NCBI RefSeq assembly: GCF_046630445.1
Contig: NC_092339.1
Coordinates: 52,327,501-52,391,500, forward strand
Reading direction: 5' to 3'
DNA length: 64,000 nt
Source: Rutidosis leptorrhynchoides
Lineage: Eukaryota > Streptophyta > Magnoliopsida > Asterales > Asteraceae
Shown: positions 10,255-20,114 of the stretch, in pieces
Numbering within the stretch: the first letter of the stretch is position 1
How the letters are laid out: every line of letters starts with the position of its first letter
The notes under the pieces: model-generated
Told to the model about the DNA's origin: nothing
Database searches by the model: none
What the model saw: only the letters and a program-made list of their open reading frames with translations
Position numbers and translations under genes: made by a program

Positions 10255-11178
10255 TTTCATGAGATAACGTCTCTTATAGAGTCAGATCACCTCAGTGTGC
10301 CCTTCCAAGATATCGTAACAGCCACCAAAAACTTCACAACATTTATCGGAAAGGGAGGATACGGCCAAGTTTACAAAGGAGAGCTCTTACTCTCCGGGGA
10401 ACTTAGGATGGTTGCTGTAAAGCGACTTAGTACTAAAGAGTCTAAAGGTGGTCAGGGGATTAAGGAGTTCTTAACAGAGATTCAACTGTTGTCTCGTTAT
10501 AAACACCAAAACATCGTCTCCCTTCTTGGTTTCTGTAAACAAGGCGATGAAAAAATTCTTATATATGAGTATGCTGAGCATGGAAGCCTTGATACGTACC
10601 TGAGTAGGGCATGTACATTCACATGGAAGCAAAGGATTAATATATGCATCGATGCAGCTTACGGTCTTGATCATCTTCACAACCATGTTTCAGATAATCA
10701 TAGAGTTATCCACAGGGATATTAAAAGTGGAAACATTCTGTTGGGTCACAACTTGAAAGCTATGATTGCGGATCTAGGACTTTCCAAAAGAGGTCTTACA
10801 AATGATAATGATAGTTATATTGTGACGCATGCGTGCGGCACGGATGCTTATTTGGATCCGGAGTATAGGAGAACAGGAATTCTTACTAAAGAGTCGGATA
10901 TATATTCATTCGGGGTAGTATTGTTTGAGGTCTTATGCGGCAGGTTGAGCTACATGAATGTGCAGGACAATCGGCGTTATCTAGATCAACTGGCTCGAAG
11001 CTCCTACAAAGAACATAAACTAGAGGAAATAATTGATCCTAGTTTGAAAGATAAAATTGACTCAAATTCTTTGTTTACATATTCAAAGATTGCATATGAA
11101 TGCTTACTCATTAATCGGCCTGAACGACCTGCAATAGCTACTGTGGTAAAACAACTCAAGGATGCATTGAAATTCCAG
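10255..11178 (+). CDS. Receptor-like (FERONIA/CrRLK1L-type) protein kinase, kinase-domain exon, start not found
   Basis: Ser/Thr kinase domain of about 300 residues: glycine loop GKGGYGQVYKG, lysine in VAVKRL, catalytic loop HRDIKSGN, DLG in place of DFG (Asp kept), activation segment GTDAYLDPEY, subdomain IX ESDIYSFGVVLFEVLCGR and terminal RPERPAIATVVKQL. Catalytic residues are intact, so activity is plausible. The exon ends at a donor (CAG/GTAAGTTC at 11178/11179). The frame is open only from 10255 and has no in-frame ATG before the kinase core, unlike the paralogue at 51987; start loss or an upstream exon (a TATAG acceptor near 10279) are both possible. No transmembrane segment is visible, so it is likely cytoplasmic-type. 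The downstream exon was not found. Confidence 0.75.
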
Positions 11179-11227
11179 GTAAGTTCAAGTTTTCTAAATA
11201 ATAAGTGGTTTTATTTTTTTGGGCATT

Positions 11228-11505
11228 AGTTTGGGATCACCTGTGGGGACTTAACCACCCACGGGTTCATCTCCCATAGTTGTATAATCCGCCCCCAACT
11301 ACTGCCCTGGAATAAACCCGGACCAATCCGAGGGCATGGCCGGTAAAACTCCCCTCCCCGCTATCCCCGCATTAAGCGAAAGGCGGTCTGGGTGGATACT
11401 TTAGGTCAGGGATAACATTGAGTCAGTCCAGCGGAGTCGAACTCCTGACCTCTCGCTAAGAGAGGCAGGCCACTACCAGGTAAGCTACAAGTCAATGTTT
11501 AATAA
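11228..11505 (-). mobile_element. tRNA-derived SINE-like unit
   Basis: On the minus strand there is an A-box-like GTAGCTTACCTGGTAGTGG followed about 35 bases on by a B-box-like AGTTCGACTCC, then a G+C-richer body ending near 11228. The spacing fits an internal RNA polymerase III promoter. It lies in the presumed kinase intron. No poly(A) tail or target duplication was confirmed. Confidence 0.5.
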
Positions 11506-11899
11506 GTGGGTTTATTACTTGGAAAATGATCTACAAGTTAAATCAAAACTTGGATGAGTTTTCTTGAATTGTTTGTGTCGTCAAAACCATCCCAATATAA
11601 TCACGTGGTCGGGCATTAGTATATTCGCAATATGCCTTAAGCTCTCACTATAAACTTTTGTTTCCCTGTTAAAACAAACACACATTTTGTGGGAAGTCTG
11701 ATGTGTATATTAGCATGTTATATGCTCACTTAGTAAAGTCAGTTCATTTCTTATGGTAGTTGGTGTTGCGGGTGATGTGTAGTTGTGGAGGAAATTTTGT
11801 TGAAATTAATAATTAATATTTCATATTTAATATTTAATAAAGAATAATCCTTTTTTAGGTTCGTAGAAAAAACTTCACTACTGACAACCACATTTAGAT

Positions 11900-12094
11900 C
11901 CTTACTAGCAAGCAAAACCCCTGGGTAACAAGCCCCCTAAGCGACGAGACCTGTAACATGGTGAATTGTGCACACTGACGCCACCTCTAGTCAAGAGTCT
12001 AATTAATTCAATCTTGAGCGTTAAAAAGAATTGAACATGGGTCTTCTGCTTCATTACGAACTCGGTGGCCACTTGAGCTATGTTCAAGTGGTTT
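11900..12094 (-). mobile_element. Second tRNA-derived SINE-like unit
   Basis: On the minus strand the A box is TAGCTCAAGTGGCC and the B box is ATGTTCAATTC, about 35 bases apart, followed by a roughly 120-bp body. The head CCACTTGAACATAGCTCAAG is tRNA-like. Different family from the unit at 11228. Ends are approximate. Confidence 0.5.
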
Positions 12095-12856
12095 AATATT
12101 GAATAATCATTAACAATTAATAATTAATGATTAATTATGAGGGATACAAATAACTAATTTGAAGGAAAACTGGTAACTAATTAGGAGACAAAATCATGTT
12201 TTGGTTGAAATTCTAATCAATGGTTAAAATACAAATTAATGGTTGACAGCATCACATTAATCAATGGTGAAATTATGATTTAAAATAATTATGTAACACT
12301 TGAAATTGAATACGCTTACATAATTATGACTTTCTTTTATATATAGTTAGATTAGATATATTAGATTAGAAGTTAAATTAAATTAGATTGATACTTCAAT
12401 AAAAGATATAGCAATTAAACAAAACTTAAACATCACATAAATTTAAAGAGAACCTAAAAAAAATGAAGAAGTAAGCATACTCTATAGCTCTCCTTTGTCC
12501 TTTGTCCTTTGTCCTTTGTCCTTCAGTTGTAGCCAACACCATCAACCTCATTTTTTACCTTGAACGGGTCAAAGTCAAAAATAGGATTAATAGAAAGAAA
12601 GGAGATCAGAAAGATAGGCGGACGAATTATATATGTTGGATGTTTCCTTGAGCATTAAGTAGTAGATCCCCCTTATTTTGGGAAAGCTGGTGGCCACGTG
12701 TGAATTCTTTCAACGGTACCAATTTCAACCAGAGGGTTTGATTTCCGATCAATTTCATTTTTCACTACGGTTCCAGCTGGGGATCCTTTCCTTTCATCTT
12801 CAATTATCAACTAATTTCAATTAAAAACCCTTTACTCCACTTCATCATATCCTTCG
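12095..12856. other. Intergenic with a TTTGTCC heptamer run
   Basis: A+T-rich, no gene. About five TTTGTCC units lie at 12490-12525. The last 150 bp before the ORF1-like frame at 12871 are less A+T-rich and may be its 5' flank. Confidence 0.5.
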
Positions 12857-13260
12857 ATGATCCTGCTCAGATGGGTGATTCAATTTTTATCGGCAGACTG
12901 GAAAGGGTATCGCAAAATATGCTCAAAGACGCTTTCGGTAAGATTGGTCCGATTAAGGAAATCAAATAGTAGTCATTTCAGCGTTTTGCGCTTATTTCTT
13001 TTGAAGAAATTGCACATGCTTCTTTGGCGATTCAAGAGATGAACGACTCGAATGTCTTCGGAAAACCTATCTATGTGGGCGGCCTTGTCGACGTGATGGT
13101 GGATTGTCCAGCTTTGAGGGTCATTCATGGTCAGTTGTAACGCTTGCCCCAAATCGTTCTATTGTCGAACGTTTAGATCTGTGTGTGCTCATTGTTGATT
13201 CAGCTCCTCTGGTGGAGGCCAAGGTTAAAGATTTCCTTTTCAATTGCAAGGCACGTATTT

Positions 13261-14619
13261 TGTTACCCGTGTACATGGCCAACGAAGGCGCCTCCCGGAT
13301 GGCACCACCATGTACACCCGAATGTGGTCAACGAAAAGTGTGGTCTCAATTGGTAACACTTCCCACATCCTCACAAGTGGCCAACGAAGAGTGGACTTCA
13401 AAGTAATCACACTCACCACTTTCCCCAAACGCAATGTGGCCAACGAATACCGAGTCTTATATTAGGGACATCACTCACCACAATGCACCAAGTGGCCAAT
13501 GAAGAGTAAAATTCTTCACAATCGGATAGTACTCGCCACTAACCCGCAAGCAAACAATTTATATACGCACACATATAAATACTCCACTCACCTTGAGCAA
13601 TTAGGCGAGTCACAACCTCTCTAGGACTTTAAGCTTGATCCAAGAGCAAGTCACCTATCATATACACAACATCAAGCTATAAATACTAGTAGCTTGACCT
13701 AAAACCCATACGTGCAACTTTGACCCCAATTGCACCCAAAATCACCAACTTGGTCAAACAAGACCCAAACTCCCCAAATCACCAAAACTAGTGATTTGGT
13801 CCCAAACTCAACCTAAAACATCTTATGGTCAATTGCTAGGAGCAATTCATAACCCAAATCAACCAAATGACCCATTTTGACCCAAATCGGGTTTACACCC
13901 AAAATCAACTTTCAAAGACACCCATTTGGTTCCATTCAACAACAAAATCACTAATAATAGTGATTATGCCCAAATTGCAAGTCTACACATGACCAAAATA
14001 TTTTACAACCCAAAACCCACCAACAAGGGTCAACCAGACCCACAACTAGCTTCAAACACCCATTTGTAAGCTAGATGGGTTTTATCAAGAACATGCAATA
14101 CCAAACTACAACACCAAATTGAAAGAAAATCGGAGTTAGGACGTACCACTAGTATCACAAGATAGCTAGAAACAAGATGAACAAGGTTAACTCTTGCACT
14201 TTGGTGAGATTCAACCTCCTTCTTCTCCAAATCAAGCTTTCTCTCTCAAGAATTAGGGTTTCTCACTCTAGAAAGTTTGAGAGTGTTTGAGTGGGTGGAA
14301 AATGCAATTGAAATGGATCTAAAACTGATTGATTAGCTATAAGGCCATCCATGTGTGAAAAGACCAAATTGTCCCCACTTAAAACCCTTTAAAAACGCAT
14401 TAAATCTCAGATCTGACGAAGGAACGTCATTCCTGCAAATGGAACGTTGTTCCTTAATATGATAACTTCGTTCTTGAAATGACCTCTCGTTCTGTTCAAT
14501 GATACCCATTTCCTTGATCACAACGTCGTTCCTGGTTTTGGGACGTCATTCCTCCATTTGGAATGTCGTTCCTCCACTTCGGAACGTCGTTCCACCTACA
14601 GAAAAACCGAGGTGTTACA
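13261..14619 (-). mobile_element. Solo LTR, about 1.36 kb, within copy A
   Basis: On the minus strand it begins TGTAACACCTCGG and ends CACGGGTAACA, the TGTAACA style of gypsy LTRs. Copy B lacks it. The flanks do not form a clean 5-bp duplication, and about 500 bp present in copy B (15590-16078) is missing here, so an LTR-mediated deletion is likely. It contains GTGGCCAACGA repeats (13275-13500) and a 20-bp-period GGAACGTCGTTCC array (14421-14593). No coding sequence. Confidence 0.65.
14421..14593. repeat. Nine-unit, 20-bp-period array of GGAACGTCGTTCC-like palindromes
   Basis: Units start near 14421, 14441, 14461, 14481, 14501, 14520, 14540, 14560 and 14581. The outer ones are near-perfect dyads (GGAACGTCATTCC, GGAACGTTGTTCC, GGAATGTCGTTCC, GGAACGTCGTTCC); the middle ones are degenerate. 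In the minus-oriented LTR the array lies just after the 5' TG end, in U3. Confidence 0.88.
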
Positions 14620-15266
14620 TGGACCCTCTGTTTTTTATGGTGATGATCGAATTGGTGATACAGATGCTGCGACGGATACAGTTGCTTCGTCGATCCTTGG
14701 GTTGCAGACTAAGCACTTTACTCGAGGTGTTGGAGTTTTTGTTGATGGATATTTGATGTTGGTTTTTCTTATCCGGTGCTTACGGGTAAAAAGGCGGATG
14801 GTCATTGTAATTCTTCTGTTAAAGCTGGTTTGAGTTTTGATATGTCACCCTCGGTTATGTTTTCTTTAGATAAGATTCAAGCGGCTCCAGATTCTCAAGG
14901 CTTTCGCAAACGTAAACGAGCTCGTTGTTGAAGTTCAGGTGATGATATTATGGGTTCGGTGGGGTACGAGAAGGTTAATGGGGTGTGTGGTTCGATCGAA
15001 TGTCTGACTTAGGGGCAGCTAAGGGTGGTCCTGATGATCAACCTGTTAGTAACATGATGGCTAATGTTGATGTTTCTCGGGTCGATTTGGGTCAAAGAAG
15101 AGAGCGATAGAAGATGGGTTGTGAGGTAGTTGTGGGCCGTGGAAGTTTTGATGGGCCTGGACATGTGTTTGATTTAGGCCTAGGTGAAGGTAATCCATCG
15201 GGTAAATCTTCTAGCTTTTTTGAGGAGGTGGCAAAAGAACTTGAAGGATAGGGTGGAAGGTAAATT

Positions 15267-16838
15267 GATTGGTCCGATTAAGGAAATCAAATCGTGGTCG
15301 TTTCAACGTTTTGCGTTTATTTCTCTTGAAGAAATTGCACATGCTTCTTTGGCTATTCAAGAGATGAATGACTCGAATGTCTTCGAAAACCCTATCTATG
15401 TTGGGCGGCCTTGTCGACGTGATGGTGGATTGTCCAGCTGTGAGGGCCTATCATGGTAACGCTTGCCCCAACTCGTTCTATTATCGAACGTTTGGATCAG
15501 TGTGTGCTCATTGTTGATTCAGCTCCTCTGGTGGAGGCCAAGGTGAAAGATTTCCTTTTCAATTGCAAGGCACGTGTTTTGTTTTTCAGTAAGATGGGTG
15601 CGTTGGTTCGGGTGATCGAATGTGACGATTTGAATTCTTATTCCAACATTCTTGCGAGGGGTCCAGTTTCGACGTGGTGGTTCCTTTTTCTCCAAATACT
15701 GAAGAGTTTTCAGGTTTGTTCAGGTGGAATTACGGGATTTTTCGGCCAAGTTTATTTTCGATGAGAACATTAGGAGTATTGATGGTAGGGTGGGTGTGGT
15801 GGTGAAGGTGTCTCAACCTTGGTCTGATTTGTTAAGCATTGGTTCTTTATTTGCTTTTGTTGACACTACTTGCGTTAAACATATTCATGAGCTTGTTCGG
15901 GTGACGTTGATCTCTTATACACTTGTTAAAGTGCATATTTGGGTCAATGAAATTCCAGACGTGTCGGTTGTGAAGAGATTGCAAGCTGTTTCGTTTTCCT
16001 GTAACTTTATGCAGGTAACTAATGATTCAATTTTAAAGGAAGTTCTTTCTTGTGGTTGTCCTAATGATTCGAGTGATCATTTTGGACCCTCTGTTTTTGG
16101 TGGTGATGATCTAATTGGTGATACACATGCTATGACAGATACGGTTGCTCCGTCGATCCCTGGGTTGCAGACTAAGCACTTTACTCGAGGTGTTGGCGGT
16201 TTTGTTGATGGAGATTTGATGTTGGTTTTTCTTCTCCGATGATTACGAGTAAAAAGGCGGATGGTCATTGTAATTCTTCTATTAAAGCTGGTTTGAGTTT
16301 TGATATGCCACCCTCGGTTACGTTTTCTTTAGATAAGATTCAAGCGGCTCTAGATTCTCAAGGCTTTCGCAAACACAAACGAGCTCGTTGTTGAAGTTCA
16401 GGTGATGATATTGTGGGTTCAGTGGGGTACGAGAAGGTTAATGGGGGTGTGTGGTTCGATCGAATGTCTGACTTAGGGGCAGCTAAGGGTGGTCCTAATG
16501 ATCAACCTATTAGTTACATGATGGCTAACGTTGATGTTTCTTGGGTCGATTTGGGTCAAAGAAGAAAGGGATGGAAGATGGGTTGTGAGGTAGTTGTGGG
16601 TCGTGGAAGTTTTGATGGGCTTGGACCTGTGTTTGATTTAAGCCTAGGTGAAGGTAATCCATCAGGTAAATCTTCTAGCTTTTTTGAGGAGGTGGCAAAA
16701 GAACTTGAAGGATGTATTATGGTGGAAGGTAAATTGATTGGTTCGATCACACTCCCGAAGCAAAAAGAAATTAAGAGATCTATGGCGAAGAAGGTTCACG
16801 CGGAGGTGTCACAAAAGGTTAGCGCCGAAGGTTTGTGA
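15267..16838 (+). pseudogene. Decayed RRM-containing frame (LINE ORF1-like), copy B
   Basis: Homologous to copy A from 12942. The RRM is more intact here (KEIKSWSFQRFAFISLEEIA). It includes a middle section lost from copy A (SIDGRVGVVVKVSQPWSDLL to FSCNFMQ, 15775-16010), then the C-terminal section ending KVHAEVSQKVSAEGL at 16838. Several frameshifts and stops separate three open stretches (15453-15764, 15724-16242, 16413-16838), so it is not a working gene. The start is missing because the copy begins at the duplication junction inside the RRM. Confidence 0.45.
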
Positions 16839-17162
16839 AGTCCTCGTTTCATTTCCTACGTTTATTTGGTCTGTAGGTTTATTGGCTTTATTTTTGTGTG
16901 ATCGTAAATTAACTCTCTTAATTTTGTTCGATAGTTTGGATGTTGTTTGTTTAGAAGTTATGTTTTGTGTTTTTGGGCTTCGTTGCCTTTGTTTGTATCA
17001 TTGTTTCGAGTTTTCACTTTTTTATGAAGATCTCGAGTTTAGTTTTTATAAAGTTAAATAAAGTTCATGTTGAATTTTTTTTTGGTAAGAATCAACTTGC
17101 TTTTCTATTTTTCTTGTACCGTTGCATTCTCGAGTTTTTCTTTTAACATAAAGGAAAGGAAA
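16839..17162. other. 3' flank of copy B, no gene seen
   Basis: T-rich sequence after the stop at 16838. The overlapping 107-codon frame (16738-17061) is composition-driven (Phe/Leu/Cys-rich) and unlikely to be coding. Confidence 0.4.
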
Positions 17163-17360
17163 CAAACAACAACAACAAAGCCCAATCCCATATGCGTGGG
17201 GTATGGGGAAGGTGAGACGTAGACAATTATTCCTCTACCCTTGAATAAAGAGAATTCGTTTCTCCACCCAGAGTGAAACACTCACAAGAGTAGAGAGAGT
17301 CATCCCTCTCTCGATTCGACGGATAAAGAGATTGCTTCCAAGCGGACCTCCGGCCAGATA
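17163..17360 (-). mobile_element. RTE LINE 3' fragment, about 200 bp
   Basis: Starts with (CAA)n then AGCCCAATCCCATATGCGTG, the reverse complement of an RTE tail, and ends near CCTCCGGCC, matching GGCCGGAGGTCC in the 3' UTR of the RTE at 9670. It is a severely 5'-truncated copy in opposite orientation to the first. Confidence 0.8.
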
Positions 17361-18689
17361 GTAAGGGGAAAAAACAGATTAAAAAATAATAGTGATTCTC
17401 GAGTTTTTATTTTAAGCGAAAAAGAAAAGAGAGTAGAGGATTAGAAAAAATAGTATAGTTATAATTTGTTAACAACACACTCTCGGATTAGAAATGATGG
17501 TAAAACAGTCTCGTCACCTTTCTTTTCCACTCCTTTTAACTGAAAAAAGAATTCGAGAATACAGCGTAGTGATTGACATACAACTAACACAAAAGTAAAA
17601 AAAAAAATAACAAAATTAAAAAATTGTGGAAACATTTATGAGTTTTCCTCTAATATTCCTCCATTAGAGGTGATTCTCACACACCACTTTTTTTTATCCA
17701 TATACACTTTTGTATTATAAATTTATAATAATACCCCTGTATTTATTTAGGGAATTGCACTTATATTATTATTTTAAACATAAGTAAGGTTATAATCTAT
17801 AATATATATAAAGCTCTAAAATAATGATGTCATCATTAAGTTAATTACTCTTTACTTTTTATAATGATGATGTCATAATTATATTAATTTAATTAAAAAA
17901 AATAATACGAAATCTTTTATAAAAATAAATATTAATCTCTCATAAATTGCAATTTTATTTTTCTAAGGAATTTAAAAGGCATTTATTATTATTAATAATT
18001 ATAATTATTATTATTATTAAAAATATAAATATAAATATTCAACTTTGAGCGAACTTTATGTTTGTAAAATCAACGACAAATTTTTTAGTCGGAATCCGTG
18101 GTTCCACGGAGTAACACGGGCCAATAAATTAAATGACATTAACATTTACATTCACTCAATACCTAAAACATAACCGGTATTTTCACGGGTCATTTCATTA
18201 AGTGTGTATTCTCCCTTTCCGAATTTATGACCTACAACCACAACATCAAATTCCCAACAAACAAATGAAAACCTACAGAAAATCAAATCAAATCCATATA
18301 GCCCATATTACTTTGAACTTGATGAATCCCTACAATATGGATGATGAATAAGTGTGATCTTAAGGAAGAAAATTTAAAATAAACAATACCTTGGAACCCT
18401 AAATTAAATGTAAATCCACAACAAGCACAGTATCGGACAAGTATAAAAAAGAAGAAAGAAACTAGTCGGTTGTGTGTTTAATTTCAAATCAAACTGTCGG
18501 AATAATTCCTCCAGACAATCACATTGGGGCCCAGAGTAAAACCCACACCCGAGCCCCCGAATGATTCCTATCTATTATCTATTGTTTGTTAAAAGGGTGT
18601 CAATTTATTTATTGTATAAAACTGCAATTATGTCAAGATCAAGAGTTCAAAAGATCAACATGCTTAACAATATAACATTTGAATTTCAG
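17361..18689. other. A+T-rich intergenic or intronic DNA
   Basis: No gene recognised. GATTCTCACACACCAC near 17670 resembles the end of the MITE at 40326-40455, so a partial copy may be present. A hairpin (CCGTGGTTCCACGG) near 18098 followed by ACACGGGCC is reminiscent of A+T-rich MITE or Helitron ends but is not diagnostic. Confidence 0.4.
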
Positions 18690-18803
18690 GATGATATGGA
18701 TAAAGGCCCTAAGCTGACGAACTATGAAGGGATAAAAGATTCTCCAAGGGATGAGCTTACAACAAATGCCATTAAGAAAGTCCTTATCAAGGGGGACACC
18801 GAG
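18690..18803 (+). CDS. Candidate upstream exon of the TIO-like gene
   Basis: Bounded by a good acceptor (GAATTTCAG/GATGAT) and donor (GAG/GTATTT), 114 bp, open in the frame MDKGPKLTNYEGIKDSPRDE. The length is a multiple of three. It lies 1.3 kb upstream of the first confident TIO exon and could belong to the poorly conserved linker between kinase and armadillo parts. I do not recognise the peptide. A second weaker candidate at about 19026-19150 contains ISFQENWIPISLPESW. Neither is proven. Confidence 0.3.
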
Positions 18804-20114
18804 GTATTTACTCAACCATATTATACATTTATACATACATACATGAAATTGATCCAAACAGAAACAAATTTGAGATATGTATTTTTTTAATATTAAAATA
18901 ATGTACAAATACAAAAATATATTTTGATAGTAGCTCTAAGCATTACACTAGCTTGGTGTAATACAAGTAACAATATTAGTATTTCACCAAATATATACAA
19001 ATAATATTTTTATATATTTCTAGTAATGAGCAGTGTTACGTTACAGTTGATTGGTTCTACCGGTGAAAACACATCTGAGAGGAAATTAGAGGCGATATCA
19101 TTTCAAGAAAATTGGATACCGATCAGTTTGCCTGAATCCTGGTTATCTCTTTATCTTTTTTTGACATTTTCATAAGAAAGTTTGTTTAGGCCTAATAAAG
19201 CAACGACGATGACATAATCTTGATGATTTAGGACTTGCAGTTTGGTTGATTAGGGCCCTGTTTAGATAAGGGTTTCAATGTATGGAAATGAATATAAAAA
19301 ATTGAAAATGAATAAGAATGATACAATCTTTTATCTAGGAAAAAAAGAGAAAAGATAAACGGGTGGTTTTACCCTCGTGTGTAACGCAGACGAATGTCAG
19401 TTGCAAGGGACTGTTCAAGCAGATATGTAAACCACAACTGCTGACCTAGTATATCAATAAAAAAAAGTTTAGACACTGTCTACAAATAATTTTACATTAA
19501 AAGATAAAAAGAAAACACTACAACTTGACATGTGCACTTAAATATTTAAAAACATAGCTCCCCTGGCTGAACCCCTCACGCACAATACCACAACAGTCTG
19601 CGCATAATCTGGTTTTACAACAGAATAAGGTCCGTTTGATTGATAAAACTCATAGAACTGTAATGTAAGTAGAATCTTAAATTTATTGTATATTCTGTAA
19701 TCCTGTATGGTTGTAAAGTACAGTTCATATTTTGTTACACTGTTACTTTTGCATGAAATTTTATAGAACTGAAATTTTTTTTAAAAATTATTATTATATC
19801 TGATAGCATATGAGGTAACACCGTAACAGTTTACTAACCGTGGCATTTATATTATTACTATCATGAATATTATTATTATTATTGTTAGATTATTATATTA
19901 ATATATTATTGATACATTATATTATATACTAGATTTGTTTTCCATTATTATTGATATCACTTTTAAATTTTAATCTTTTTCACTTGCGAACACACTCAGT
20001 AATCTGTATATGTAAATTCCCTGATATAATTGTTTAGTGTAAAAGATATGACGTACTGGTCAGACCTTGGTTTCTTGGATTTGTGTGTTCTAAAATGTCT
20101 TGTTATGACAACAG

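Larger units (their letters stand above)
12871..15266 (+). pseudogene. Decayed RRM-containing frame (LINE ORF1-like), copy A
   Basis: From an ATG at 12871 the frame encodes an RRM-like fold: RNP2-like IFIGRL, then KIGPIKEIK, RNP1-like FQRFALISF and AHASLAIQEMNDSNVF. Two adjacent TAG codons occur after KEIK; copy B has TCG TGG at those positions. Coding similarity to copy B stops near 13255, where a solo LTR begins, and resumes at about 14620-15266. The later part (a basic KRKRAR patch; SVGYEKVNG, FFEEVAKELE) is not a domain I recognise. An ORF1 (RNA-binding protein) of a non-LTR retrotransposon fits the RRM and decay, but no reverse transcriptase is adjacent, so this is inference. The copy A/B boundary at 15267 is a recombination junction. 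Confidence 0.45.

Noticed and set aside
11490-12080. Possible tRNA genes suggested by A and B boxes
   Set aside because: No cloverleaf with acceptor and anticodon stems could be formed; better explained as SINE heads.
14421-14593. Possible CRISPR or operator array of GGAACGTCGTTCC
   Set aside because: Plant LTR context and degenerate spacers of only about 7 bp; treated as an LTR repeat array.
17800-18135. Possible Helitron (hairpin CCGTGGTTCCACGG followed by ACACGGGCC)
   Set aside because: No CTRR terminus at the right distance and no recognisable 5' TC end; too weak to annotate.
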